64,000 bases of DNA from Tannerellaceae bacterium. GTDB lineage: Bacteria; Bacteroidota; Bacteroidia; Bacteroidales; Tannerellaceae. The notes below the pieces were generated by a model that was given only the letters and a program-made list of their open reading frames with translations, did not search any database and was not told the origin of the DNA. The translations under genes were made by a program, and so were the position numbers. The DNA is taken from positions 1 to 64,000 of the forward strand of contig JAJQFE010000022.1 in assembly GCA_021201295.1 (NCBI GenBank), written 5' to 3'. Shown piece by piece: positions 54,309 to 63,999 of the stretch; position 1 is the first letter of the stretch; each line of letters begins with the position of its first letter.

Positions 54309-54316
54309 TATCTTTG
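54309..54316 (+). promoter_or_regulatory. -7 box of the HAD hydrolase
   Basis: TATCTTTG matches TAnnTTTG, 22 bp before the start at 54338. Confidence 0.5.
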
Positions 54317-54337
54317 TCCTGTTAATAGGTATACAGT

Positions 54338-55114
54338 ATGATTAAGGCGGTTTTTTTCGATATAGATGGGACATTAGTCAGTTTTAAAACCCATACAGTT
54401 TCCTGGTCCGCAGTAGATTCCATTGAGGCTTTACGCAAAAAAGGTATTAAAGTGTTTATTGCTACAGGCCGTCATCTGGCAACGATCAATAATTTAGGCA
54501 CTCTTCAGTTTGACGGATATGTGACTTTAAATGGGAGTTATTGTTTTGCCGGAAAGGATCAGGTGATCTATACACATGCTATTTCTGAAGCGGATGTTTC
54601 CTCACTCATAGCTTATCAGCAGGAGCAGGAGGAGTTTTCGGTAATTCTGGTTCAGAAAAAAGGAATGTACCTTAATTATAAAAATGACCGGGTGGAAGAA
54701 GTACTCAGGTTACTGAACTTTCCGGAACCTCCCGTATGTCTTTTTGACCGTATGCCGGTTAAAGAGGTGTTTCAGATCATTGCTTTCTTTGGAGAACACC
54801 AGGAGGAAAGAATTATGCGAATTCTGCCGGATTGTGAATCTACCCGCTGGTCACCTTTATTTACGGATGTCGTTCCGGCGGGAAGTAGTAAACGGGTGGG
54901 TATTGATAAAATGATTGACTATTTCGGCATTTCTCTGGAGGAAACCCTATCGTTCGGAGATGGTGGGAATGATATCCGGATGTTAAAACATACCGGAATG
55001 AGTGTAGCGATGGGAAATGCGGACCAGGAGGTAAAAGATACTGCCCGATACGTTACTTCTTCAGTAGATGAGGATGGTGTTTTTTATGCTTTAAAACATC
55101 TTGGTATTCTTTAA
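54338..55114 (+). CDS. Cof-type HAD phosphatase
   Basis: This 258-residue HAD-IIB hydrolase has motif I KAVFFDIDGTLVSFKT, motif II KVFIATGRH, the C2 cap (FDGYVTLNGSYCFAG), the SSKRVGIDKM lysine motif and motif III/IV LSFGDGGNDIRMLKHTGMSV followed by VAMGNADQEV. Such enzymes dephosphorylate sugar phosphates or cofactors; the substrate cannot be named. It has its own -7 box and is intact. Confidence 0.9.
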   Translation: MIKAVFFDIDGTLVSFKTHTVSWSAVDSIEALRKKGIKVFIATGRHLATINNLGTLQFDGYVTLNGSYCFAGKDQVIYTHAISEADVSSLIAYQQEQEEFSVILVQKKGMYLNYKNDRVEEVLRLLNFPEPPVCLFDRMPVKEVFQIIAFFGEHQEERIMRILPDCESTRWSPLFTDVVPAGSSKRVGIDKMIDYFGISLEETLSFGDGGNDIRMLKHTGMSVAMGNADQEVKDTARYVTSSVDEDGVFYALKHLGIL

Positions 55115-55229
55115 TGGTATTAGTTTTTTTAGTATAGAGGCTATTGTCTCATTATCAATGCTTTTACACAAAAAAATGAGAATTAGAAGAAAAAACATGT
55201 TTTTCAGCATGTTTCTCGAAAAAAAGTAT

Positions 55230-55237
55230 TATCTTTG
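55230..55237 (+). promoter_or_regulatory. -7 box of the small 57-residue gene
   Basis: TATCTTTG matches TAnnTTTG; the transcript would begin about 70 bp before the small gene at 55313. Confidence 0.45.
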
Positions 55238-55312
55238 TAGTAGAAAAATGATAGAAAAGATTGTTTTAGGTGTTTAATAACAGGTTCTCTAAGTAAGGAG
55301 AACATTAAATTA

Positions 55313-55486
55313 ATGAGGATTATGATGATGGCAAAAAATGAAAAAAGTTTACGTACTTTGGCAATGTTGCGTTATCAGGCAGAACGTTATCAATCCATTG
55401 GTAACGGTGCGATGAGTCAGCAGTTAAATGCTAAGATTCGTCGCCTGATGGCAGAACTGGATTCCAATGCCGCCGTACAACACTAA
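55313..55486 (+). CDS. Small helical protein of 57 residues
   Basis: The frame MRIMMMAKNEKSLRTLAMLR, YQAERYQSIGNGAMSQQLNA, KIRRLMAELDSNAAVQH is preceded by AAGGAG (55295-55300) and a -7 box. ATG 55322, 55325 or 55328 could also start it. It is basic and helical with Met and Leu heptad-like spacing, so it may form a small coiled coil. No family was recognised. Coding support is the ribosome site, promoter and conserved-looking composition. It is shorter than usual annotation limits. Confidence 0.6.
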   Translation: MRIMMMAKNEKSLRTLAMLRYQAERYQSIGNGAMSQQLNAKIRRLMAELDSNAAVQH

Positions 55487-55570
55487 GGGTTGTGTGGCAA
55501 AATGTAGAAAAAGAATAATGTTTAGATACAAGTTTCCTGCTTAGAGCAGGGACTTCTTATGAAGCTCAGG

Positions 55571-55611
55571 CTTTCGGCGCATGTATATGGCGAAGAAGGC
55601 CTTTTTTGTTT
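55571..55611 (+). terminator. Possible terminator after the small gene
   Basis: AGGCTTTCG pairs with part of CGAAGAAGGCCT around a GTATAT-rich loop and is followed by TTTTTTGTTTTT. The stem has bulges, so support is moderate. Confidence 0.4.
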
Positions 55612-55640
55612 TTATCCCTTTTGATATGAATGGATATCTT

Positions 55641-55648
55641 TATCTTTG
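55641..55648 (+). promoter_or_regulatory. -7 box of the M28 peptidase gene
   Basis: TATCTTTG matches TAnnTTTG, 30 bp ahead of the start at 55678; TTTTG (55619-55623) could be the -33 element at slightly short spacing. Confidence 0.5.
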
Positions 55649-55677
55649 TGGGAAAATAAATCTAAACTGACTAATAA

Positions 55678-56683
55678 ATGAAGACAAGTATTTTATGGAT
55701 TATCTCCTGTATGATGATCATTTCCCCGGGATATGCTCAGACGCCGGAGCAGAAGGGTTTACAGGTAATTAATCAACAGATGGCTGAAGCGCATATCGGT
55801 TTTCTGGCCAGTGATGAACTGGAAGGACGGGAAGCCGGATTCAGGGGTAGCCGGATTGCCGGGAATTATATTGTAGCGTATTTGAAAACGTTGGGGATAG
55901 AGCCATTAGGTGAATCCTATTTCCAGGCTTTTGAGGCCTATAACCGGGAACGACAGAAGCGGGAGCGCTTTCAGGTACATCCGGATTCTATTACTGTAAT
56001 TAGCCGGGAGGTTCATCAGCGGTTATCCATGCATAATATTTAGCTAAAATAGAAGGAAAAAACCCGGAAGAATATGTTATTGTGGGAGCACATTATGACC
56101 ATTTAGGGATAGATCCTATGTTGCACGGAGACCAATTTATAATGGTGCGGATGATAATGCTTCCGGTGTGTCTGCGGTTTTACAGATTGCCCGGGCTTTT
56201 CTGGCTACAGGTGTGCAACCGGAATGGACGGTGATTTTCGCTTTCTGGGATGGAGAAGAAAAAGGCTTGTTGGGGTCTAAATATTTTACCATGAACTTTC
56301 CGGGTATTTCACAGGTGAAGGCTTATCTGAATTTTGATATGATCGGTCGGAATAATAAAGCGGATATGCCTGAGCATGTAGTCTATTTTTATACGGAAGC
56401 CTACCCTGTCTTCGGGGATTGGCTGAAGAATGATATTCTGTCATATGGGTTAAACCTGAAACCGGATTATCGTCCCTGGGACAGACCTGTGGGAGGTAGT
56501 GATAATGCCTCGTTTGCTGTGTTGGATATTCCGGTAATCTGGTATCATACGGATGGACATCCGGATTATCATATGCCGGGTGACAAAACTGAAAAGATCA
56601 ACTGGGATAAGGTGGTGAATATCACGAAAGCCTCTTTCCTGAATATGTGGAATCTGGCAAATAGGAAAGAGATAGAGCAGTAA
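55678..56683 (+). pseudogene. M28-family metallopeptidase, two frameshifts
   Basis: A signal peptide (SILWIISCMMIISPGYAQ) is followed by HIGFLASDELEGREAGFRGS and IVAYLKTLGIEPLGESYFQ, the M28 opening. One T missing near 56040 and one A near 56134 break the frame; repairing both gives YVIVGAHYDHLGIDP (zinc His/Asp) and NGADDNASGVSAVLQ (bridging Asp), continuing into WDGEEKGLLGSKYF (catalytic Glu-Glu) and YHTDGHPDYHMPGD (last His). It is a secreted aminopeptidase of about 335 residues. Confidence 0.88.
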
Positions 56684-56694
56684 TCAAAAGAGTT

Positions 56695-56761
56695 CAGGGA
56701 GTTAAAGTGGCTGGTAGCAGACGCGCTTTTCCGGGCTTACTGTTTTCTCTTTAACTCCCTG
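56695..56761. terminator. Convergent hairpin of the GGAGTTAAAG family
   Basis: CAGGGAGTTAAAG (56695-56707) pairs perfectly with CTTTAACTCCCTG (56749-56761) around a 41-nt loop. It fills the gap between the convergent M28 and malic enzyme genes and uses the same GGAGTTAAA unit as the dispersed elements elsewhere in the window. Confidence 0.65.
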
Positions 56762-56767
56762 CTTCCT

Positions 56768-59055
56768 TTATCCATTCCCTCCTGTTTTGATCTGTTCCTG
56801 TACGATTGCATCTACTACGGCTACGGTAGTCAGATTTACAATATCGCGTGTTGAACTGGCCAGATCCGTGAAGTGGATGGGTTTGTTCAGTCCCATCTGA
56901 ATCGGACCGATAGATTCTCCGACACCCATGTCCAGTACTAATTTATATGCACTGTTTGCTGAACTCAGGTTCGGGAAAATCAGTGTATTGACGTCTTTAC
57001 CTTTCAGTTTGTTGAATGGATAGGTTACATCCCGCAACTTTTTATCGAAGGCAAAGTTTACCTGCATTTCTCCGTCAATCATCATGTCCGGATGTTGTGT
57101 GTGGAGGATTTCTATGGCTTCGTGTACTTTCCGGGGGCTTCCCTGTTTGTCTGAACCGAAATTGGAATAGGAAAGCATGGCCATCACCGGTTCATGGGCA
57201 AAGAATTTGACGGCGTCCTGAGTCAGACGGGCCACATCTACCAGGACTTCCGTGGAGGGATGACGGTTAATCAGTGTATCTGCCATAAAGAAAGTTTCCT
57301 TTTTACAGGTAACAATATTCATGGCTCCGAAGTGTTTGTAGGTCGGACGGATTCCAATGATCTGTTCCGCCATTTTGGTTACTTTGGAATAACGGCTGTA
57401 TACGCCGGTTACAAAGGCATCCGCGTCTCTGGTAGCAACCATCATCATTCCAAACGCATTCCGGTCTACCATTTTTTCGCATGCCTCTTCATAGGTAACT
57501 CCTTCCCGTGCTTTTTTTCTGCCAGGATAGATGCATATCGGTAGCGTCTTTCGTTTTCACGGTCGTGACGTAGGTTAACAATTTCAATCTCTTCCAGACT
57601 GAGGTTTTCTTCTGTTGCGATTTTGGCTAACCGTTCTTCATTGCCTAACAGGATAGGATGGCAAATACCTTCCTGTTTGGCTTCTACCACAGCTTTCAAC
57701 ATATTTACATGGTTTGCTTCGGCAAATACTACCCGTTTTGGACTGGCTTTTGCCATATCAGTGAAAGAACGGAGAAGTTTATTATCATATCCCATCATTT
57801 CACGCAGATGGTTACCATATTCTTCCCAGTCGGTAATTATTTTACGGGCAACTCCTGAGTCGATAGCTGCTTTGGCAACTGCACAGGATACGTGGGTCAG
57901 TAAACGGGGATCCAGGGGTTTTGGTAGGATGTAATCTCTGCCGAAAGTGGTCCGTTTAAGTTTATAAGCGGCATTCACCACATCCGGTACCGGTTCTTTG
58001 GCCAGATTTGCGATCGCATATACGGCGGCCAGTTTCATCTCTTCATTAATCGATTTGGCATGTACATCTAAGGCTCCCCGGAAAATATAAGGGAATCCCA
58101 GTACATTATTGATCTGGTTCGGATAATCAGACCGTCCGGTTGCAAAAATAATATCTTTACGGGATGCCATAGCTTCTGCATAAGAGATCTCCGGATTTGG
58201 ATTTGCCAAAGCAAATACGATCGGATTTTCATTCATGGATTGCACCATTTCTTTGGTAAGAACATCGGCCACGGAAAGCCCAAGGAAAACATCTGCACCG
58301 ACCATGGCTTCTGCTAAGGTCTTTATAGGTAAATCAGTAGCAAATCCCTTTTTTCTTCGTTCAGATCGGTACGGTGGACAGAAATTACTCCTTTGCTATC
58401 GCACATAATGATATTTTCCCTTCTGGCTCCCAGCAGTATGTAGAGTTTTGTACATGATATGGAAGCGGCTCCTGCGCCGTTGACCACAATTTTGATTTCA
58501 TCGATCTTTTTACCAGCCAGTTCCAGCGCGTTAATCAGTCCTGCACCGGAAATAATGGCCGTTCCATGCTGGTCATCGTGCATAACCGGAATGTCGAGTT
58601 CTTTTTTCAGCCGTGTTTCTATTTCAAAACATTCCGGAGCTTTGATATCTTCCAGGTTGATTCCTCCGAAAGTTGGGGCAATAGCTTTCACTGTCTGTAT
58701 AAATTTTCCGGATCTTTTTCATCTACTTCAATATCAAATACATCAATACCGGCAAAGATCTTGAACAGCAGGCCTTTTCCTTCCATAACCGGTTTACCGG
58801 CCAGGGCTCCTATATCTCCTAACCCTAATACGGCTGTGCCGTTAGATATAACAGCAACCAGATTTCCTTTAGCTGTATATGTATAGACATTCAGTGAATT
58901 TTTTCTATTTCCAGACAGGGTTCAGCTACTCCCGGAGAATAAGCCATGGAAAGATCTGCCTGTGTACTATATGGTTTGGTTGGAACGACTTCTATTTTTC
59001 CCGGTTTTCCTTCCGAGTGATACCGTAGGGCATCTTTTTTAGTAACTTTTGCCAT
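56768..59055 (-). pseudogene. maeB: NADP-dependent malic enzyme with phosphotransacetylase domain, four frameshifts
   Basis: The start [20 protein letters not shown] and [19 protein letters not shown] is the malic enzyme N-terminus. NAD-binding ([20 protein letters not shown]) and [20 protein letters not shown] follow. A C-terminal phosphotransacetylase-like domain (from about 57990 downwards, KRVVFAEANHVNMLKAVVEA) fills the rest. Four single A deletions in A-runs break the frame, near 58899-58904, 58704-58707, 58349-58354 and 57512-57518; adding each back restores a protein of about 762 residues. Such MaeB proteins decarboxylate malate to pyruvate. Confidence 0.87.
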
Positions 59056-59100
59056 AGACTTCTTTGTTTAGTTCTTTTTGTTTATACCTATAATCTCCTG

Positions 59101-59108
59101 CAAAAGTA
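59101..59108 (-). promoter_or_regulatory. -7 box of the malic enzyme gene
   Basis: TACTTTTG on the minus strand (CAAAAGTA as written) matches TAnnTTTG, 46 bp before the start at 59055. Confidence 0.55.
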
Positions 59109-59309
59109 AGCATTTATCATCGAAAAACAAATTTCATATATAAATCATATCATAAACAGGCTCTATAAAGTTTGATTGGGAAACCATAGCAGCTATATTT
59201 TCCACTTATAAATCTCTGTTCAATAACAGTTTTTGGTTTATCTTGTAAAAGAGATAATGGAGTGTAAGAATATGTATGGTAAACTTTTAATAATTAAATA
59301 TTTATTATA

Positions 59310-59317
59310 TACCTTTG
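59310..59317 (+). promoter_or_regulatory. -7 box of the His-rich/TonB receptor genes
   Basis: TACCTTTG matches TAnnTTTG and ends 22 bp before the GTG at 59339. Confidence 0.5.
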
Positions 59318-59338
59318 CACCCTGTAAAATGGTGATGG

Positions 59339-59697
59339 GTGAGAGACGTGACTAAGGTATATGTAAAAGGATTACTTGCACTATTATTTATAGTCTATTA
59401 TGGCTGTATCCATATCTGTACACATGTTCATGTGGAAGATGGAACCCCTGTTGTACATGCTCACCCTTTTAAAAAAATGCTGACGAATCCTGCCATCATC
59501 ATGCTACTCAGGCTGAACTTTGTTTATTCCATGAACTTTCTTCTTTACAAATAGATGCCACTTGTATTTTATCCTGTTCTATCCATAGATATACTCCTGT
59601 ATGTGCACAACTGTATGAGCAATTCACTGTACCGGTGTATGAGCTTTCTTTACGGGGTGCTATCTCTCTGCGGGCTCTTCCCGGAACCGGGGAATAA
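59339..59697 (+). pseudogene. His-rich secreted protein ahead of a TonB receptor, one frameshift
   Basis: A hydrophobic start (VKGLLALLFIVYYGCIH) leads to CTHVHVEDGTPVVHAHPFKK with paired His motifs. The frame then breaks at A7 (59471-59477, one base missing); in the next frame it continues ESCHHHATQAELCLFHELSS, QIDATCILSCSIHRYTPVCA and LRALPGTGE plus TAA. The cluster of His and Cys residues suggests metal binding, and the receptor gene 64 bp downstream may import the same metal. GTG start is assumed; no ribosome site was recognised. Function inferred only from composition. Confidence 0.6.
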
Positions 59698-59805
59698 ATA
59701 TATATCCTGAATAGGCTATAAAAAAATTCAGGATTAGACATTCCTTACCTGGTTAAGTGAATGAAAAATCTATTATTTATCACTACCTTACATATAAACA
59801 GATCA

Positions 59806-62116
59806 ATGAACTCAATAATAAATAGAATTATTTTATTTCTTTTTCTGGTATCTGCTGTTTCCTTTTCTCTACATGCGGATGACCTGCCTTTGAATCCTTC
59901 TGACGGAAATATTGTAGGTCATATCTTAGACAAAAAAAACAGGAGAGCATTTATCTTATATAAATGTATATGTTCATGGTACAACTATCGGTACCATGAC
60001 AGATGCGACCGGACATTACTATCTTAAAAATCTGCCGGAAGGTAAATTTACCTTGGTGATGAAGTCCATCGGCTATAAAACTATCGAGAAAAGTGTGACA
60101 ATAAGAAAGGGAAAAACCATAGAAATCAATTTTGATGCGGAAGAAGATGCGGTATCTCTGGATGGAGTGGTTGTTTCTGCCAACCGGAATGAAACGACCC
60201 GTCGTTTGGCTCCTTCACTGGTAAATGTATTGGACGGAAGAGTGTTTGAAGCTACCCATGCAACTTCTTTAGCCGACGGATTAAACTTCCAGTCAGGGGT
60301 TCGGGTGGAAAATAACTGCCAGAACTGTGGCTTCCAACAGGTCCGTATCAATGGGATGGAAGGACCCTACACGCAGATCCTGGTAGATAGCCGTCCTATT
60401 TTTAGTGCATTGACTGGAGTTTATGGACTCGAATAGATTCCGGCTAATATGATTGAAAGGGTGGAAGTCATGCGGGGAGGAGGTTCTGCTTTGTTCAGAT
60501 CTTCTGCTATTGCCGGTACGATTAATATCATTACTAAAGAGCTGATGCGTAATTTCACACAATTTGCCCACTCATTAACGATGATAGGAGGGAGCCGTCC
60601 GGATAATAACACTACTATTAATGCTTCTTTGGTGACAGAGGATCATAAAGCCGGTGTCTATATTTTCGGACAAAACCGTCAGCGTGCTTCCTATGATCAT
60701 GATGGAGATGGTTTTTCTGAATTGGGGGAATTAAATGCTAAGACGATTGGGCTTCGCTCGTATCTGAAAACCAGTAACTATTCTAAACTGACACTGGAAT
60801 ATCATAATATTACGGAATTCCGTCGTGGTGGTAACCTGTTGGATTTACCTCCTCATGAAACTGATGTTACAGAACAGACAGATCATAATATTAATGGGGG
60901 AGGACTTAAATTCAATGTATTCTCCAGAGATTATAAACACCGTGTCAATATCTATGCCTCTGCCCAACATACAAAACGGGACAGCTATTATGGTGCCGGG
61001 CAGGATCCGAATGCGTATGGCCATACAACAGATATGACTTTTGTAGGAGGCGGGCAGTATTCATATGAATGGGACCAATGCCTGTTTATGCCGGCTGAGT
61101 TTACAGGCGGACTGGAATATAATTACGATGATTTGCAGGATGAGATGTTAGGCTATAACCGTACCATTGAGCAAACCGTTCATATCGGAAGTGCGTTTTT
61201 CCAGAATGAATGGAAGAATGCCCGCTGGAGTTTTCTTTTAGGTGCCCGTTTGGATAAACACAATCTGATTGATCATGTGATTTTCAGTCCGCGTGCCAAT
61301 GTCCGGTATAATCCTACGGCTGATATTAATCTCCGGTTCTCTTATTCCAGTGGTTTCCGTGCTCCTCAGGCATTTGATGAAGACTTACATATTACCGCTG
61401 TAGGTGGAGACGTGGCAATTATTCAGTTATCTCCGGACCTGAAAGAAGAGAATTCGCAGAGTTTAAGTACTTCTGTCGATTTTTACCGGCGGTTTGGTGT
61501 TGTTCAGACGAACTTCCTGGTAGAAGGATTTTATACGGATTTGCGGAATGTATTTATATTGGAAGAGAAAGAACGGGATGATCAGAATAACCTGATTCTG
61601 GAACGCCGGAATGGTAAAGGAGCCCGGGTAATGGGTGTTAATCTGGAAGCTAAAGCTGTTTATTCATGGATGCAGTTTCAGGCAGGAGCAACTATCCAGC
61701 GAAGCCGTTACAAGGACGCTGAACAGTGGAGTGAAAACGAAGATATCGAAGCACAGAAGAAAATGTTCCGTTCGCCGGATGTGTATGGCTATTTTACTTC
61801 TACCTTTACTCCGGTTAAACGGTTATCTGCTTCTTTAACGGGAACATACACCGGAAGTATGCTGGTGCAACATTTCGAAGGATACATACCGGAAGACAGG
61901 GAAGAAAAAACACCCTCTTTCTTTGATATGAATATAAAACTGGCGTATGATATTTCGGTTACCAGTACGGTAATGCTGCAATTACATGCCGGAATCCAGA
62001 ATATATTCAATGCTTACCAGTCTGATTTTGATCAGGGACTGGATCGTGATTCCGGGTATATTTATGGTCCGGGTATGCCCCGAAGTTATTTTATGGGACT
62101 TAAAGTAGTCTATTAA
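59806..62116 (+). pseudogene. TonB-dependent receptor, frameshift and nonsense codon
   Basis: Signal (IILFLFLVSAVSFSLHA), carboxypeptidase-like domain (NVYVHGTTIGTMTDATGHYY and LPEGKFTLVMKSIGYKT), plug (NNCQNCGFQQVRINGMEGPY) and barrel to RSYFMGLKVVY. An extra A in A8 (59932-59939) breaks the frame; with seven A residues it reads DKKTGEHLSYINVYV. TAG at 60434-60436 lies in GLE*IPANMIERVEVMRGGG, where Gln is expected (CAG to TAG). A longer start exists at 59761. The plug Cys motif and the His-rich neighbour suggest a metal-related ligand. Confidence 0.86.
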
Positions 62117-62138
62117 AATCTGAGATATAACTGCTAAT

Positions 62139-62176
62139 AAAGAACGGGGAAGATAAAAATATCTTTCCCGTTCTTT
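62139..62176. terminator. Bidirectional terminator between TonB receptor and engB
   Basis: AAAGAACGGGGAAGAT pairs with ATCTTTCCCGTTCTTT with one G-T pair, with A-rich and T-rich flanks. It lies between the convergent receptor (plus) and engB (minus) genes. Confidence 0.85.
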
Positions 62177-62184
62177 ATTTATCT

Positions 62185-62793
62185 TTAAGATTCGGATGTA
62201 AGATTGGCATTGATCGTTCCGATATAATCCAGAATTTCTTCCCGTCCTTCCCGCTTCTCTGAGGAGGAAAGGAAAACAGGAGGCAGTTCTTCCCAGTTTT
62301 CCAGTAATTTTTTCTGGTATGTTTGTATATTTTCTTTCAGCCGTCCTTTACTGATCTTATCTGTTTTGGTGAAAATAATAGAAAAAGGGATTCCGTTTTC
62401 TCCTAACCATTCCATGAATTCCAGGTCTATCTTCTGGGGCTCATGCCGGCAATCTAATAATAGGAACAGGGAAGTAAGCTGTTCCCGTTGCAGGATATAA
62501 CTTTCAATAATCCGGCGGATATTTTCCCGACCCTCTTTTCCCCGCTGGGCATATCCGTAACCAGGAAGATCGACCAGATACCAGTCATTATTAATAATGA
62601 AATGGTTGATCAGTTGCGTTTTCCCCGGTTTCTGGGAGGTCATAGCCAACCCTTTCCGGTTGGTAAGCATATTGATAAGGGAAGATTTCCCCACATTACT
62701 GCGTCCTATAAAGGCATATTCCGGCCGGTTACCTTCCGGACATTTATCTACCTGCGTATTATTAATGACAAATTCTGCACTTTTAATTTCCAT
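62185..62793 (-). CDS. engB: Ribosome-biogenesis GTP-binding protein EngB/YsxC
   Basis: This 202-residue small GTPase has G1 [17 protein letters not shown], the G2-region [15 protein letters not shown]3 LVDLPGYG, G4 IIFTKTDK and the G5-like VFLSSSEK. EngB assists large-subunit assembly. It starts 6 bp before the 3' end of the symporter gene further upstream on the same strand, so the two could be transcribed together. Confidence 0.94.
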   Translation of the reverse strand: MEIKSAEFVINNTQVDKCPEGNRPEYAFIGRSNVGKSSLINMLTNRKGLAMTSQKPGKTQLINHFIINNDWYLVDLPGYGYAQRGKEGRENIRRIIESYILQREQLTSLFLLLDCRHEPQKIDLEFMEWLGENGIPFSIIFTKTDKISKGRLKENIQTYQKKLLENWEELPPVFLSSSEKREGREEILDYIGTINANLTSES

Positions 62794-62799
62794 ATAATT

Positions 62800-63999
62800 T
62801 TATTTTGATAGGTCTGAAACGGGTTGTTTCTCTATAGAGGTGAACCATAATCCAGCGAAAGTAAGTCCTCCGTTTATCATCAGCATTTCATAACTGAACA
62901 CATACCCCGTGTGTTGTCTGATCAGATAATCCAATGCAAAACAGATAAAAGGAGAAAGAATACAAATGAAAGGAACGTAACTATCACGGGTCTGTCTTTT
63001 AGTAAACAATCCGAACAGGAATAGTCCTAACAGAGGTCCATACGTGTAAGAGGCAATCACATAAATGGCATTAATTACACTTCGGTTGTTCACTGCTTTA
63101 AAGATCAGGATAATTACAGCGAAGAGGATGGAGATCAACAGATATACTTTCAGCCTGGTTTTTTTTGCCTGTTTAGCTCCTTCTTTTTCTACTCCCAGAA
63201 TATCCACACAGAAGGAAGTAGTCAACGCTGTCAGGGCAGAGTCTGCACTACTGAAAGCTGCCGCGATAATTCCGATTGTAAAAAAGATCAGTATGGAGTT
63301 CCCTAATATACCGGATGTACAGAACATGGGCAGAATATCATCATTCAGGATAGGGAGAGGAATGTGCTGCTGAGAGGCTAACGTTAATAATAGTACACCC
63401 AGAGAAAGGAATAAAAAGTTTACCGGCGTAAAGGCAAACCCGTAGGTGTACATATTTTTCTGGGCTTCCTTCAGGTTTTTACAGGATAAGTTCTTCTGCA
63501 TCATATCCTGATCCAGTCCCGTCATGACAATTGTAATAAAAATCCCGCTAAAGAATTGTTTCGCGAAATGTTGAGTACTATGCCAGTCTTTAAATTCAAA
63601 TATCCGGAAATGGGGACTTTCTGTTAATGTCCGGATCATACCTTCCATATCCAGTGACATTTTTTCCTTTACCTGCCAGATAATGACAACCAACATGGCT
63701 ACCAAGCAAAGTGCCTGTAACGTATCTGTCCAGATAATGGTTTTGATACCACTCCGGTAGGTGTACAGCCATACCAAAAAGATACTTAACACTACTGTGA
63801 GTTCAAAAGAAATATGCCAGGTATTAAAAACATAATTCTGTAAGATAAGTACGACCAGGTAAAGACGTGCAGCAGCTCCTACCATCTTTGAAAGAAGAAA
63901 AAAAGAGGCACCGGTCTTATAACTCTGTTTTCCGATCCGTGTATTCAGATAGGAATATATAGATGTTAACTGTAATTTATAATATAGCGGTAACAGGAC
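62800..63999 (-). CDS. Sodium:solute symporter, 5' end outside the window
   Basis: The frame is open to the window edge (VLLPLYYKLQLTSIYSYLNT, RIGKQSYKTGASFFLLSKMV), so the gene continues beyond 64000. It shows SSS-family features: many hydrophobic helices (FELTVVLSIFLVWLYTYRSG, ITIVMTGLDQDMMQKNL), AAFSSADSALTALTTSFCVD, and a C-terminal hydrophobic end. Transported solute is unknown; the region around SSADSALTAL is near the usual sodium site. The internal ATG at 63885 is not the true start. Confidence 0.9.
   Translation of the reverse strand, partial: VLLPLYYKLQLTSIYSYLNTRIGKQSYKTGASFFLLSKMVGAAARLYLVVLILQNYVFNTWHISFELTVVLSIFLVWLYTYRSGIKTIIWTDTLQALCLVAMLVVIIWQVKEKMSLDMEGMIRTLTESPHFRIFEFKDWHSTQHFAKQFFSGIFITIVMTGLDQDMMQKNLSCKNLKEAQKNMYTYGFAFTPVNFLFLSLGVLLLTLASQQHIPLPILNDDILPMFCTSGILGNSILIFFTIGIIAAAFSSADSALTALTTSFCVDILGVEKEGAKQAKKTRLKVYLLISILFAVIILIFKAVNNRSVINAIYVIASYTYGPLLGLFLFGLFTKRQTRDSYVPFICILSPFICFALDYLIRQHTGYVFSYEMLMINGGLTFAGLWFTSIEKQPVSDLSK

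Noticed and set aside
1350..60436. Stop codon reassignment or selenocysteine/pyrrolysine use
   Set aside because: TAA, TAG and TGA all appear as internal stops and all three also end intact genes; expected residues vary (Trp, Tyr, Gly, Gln).
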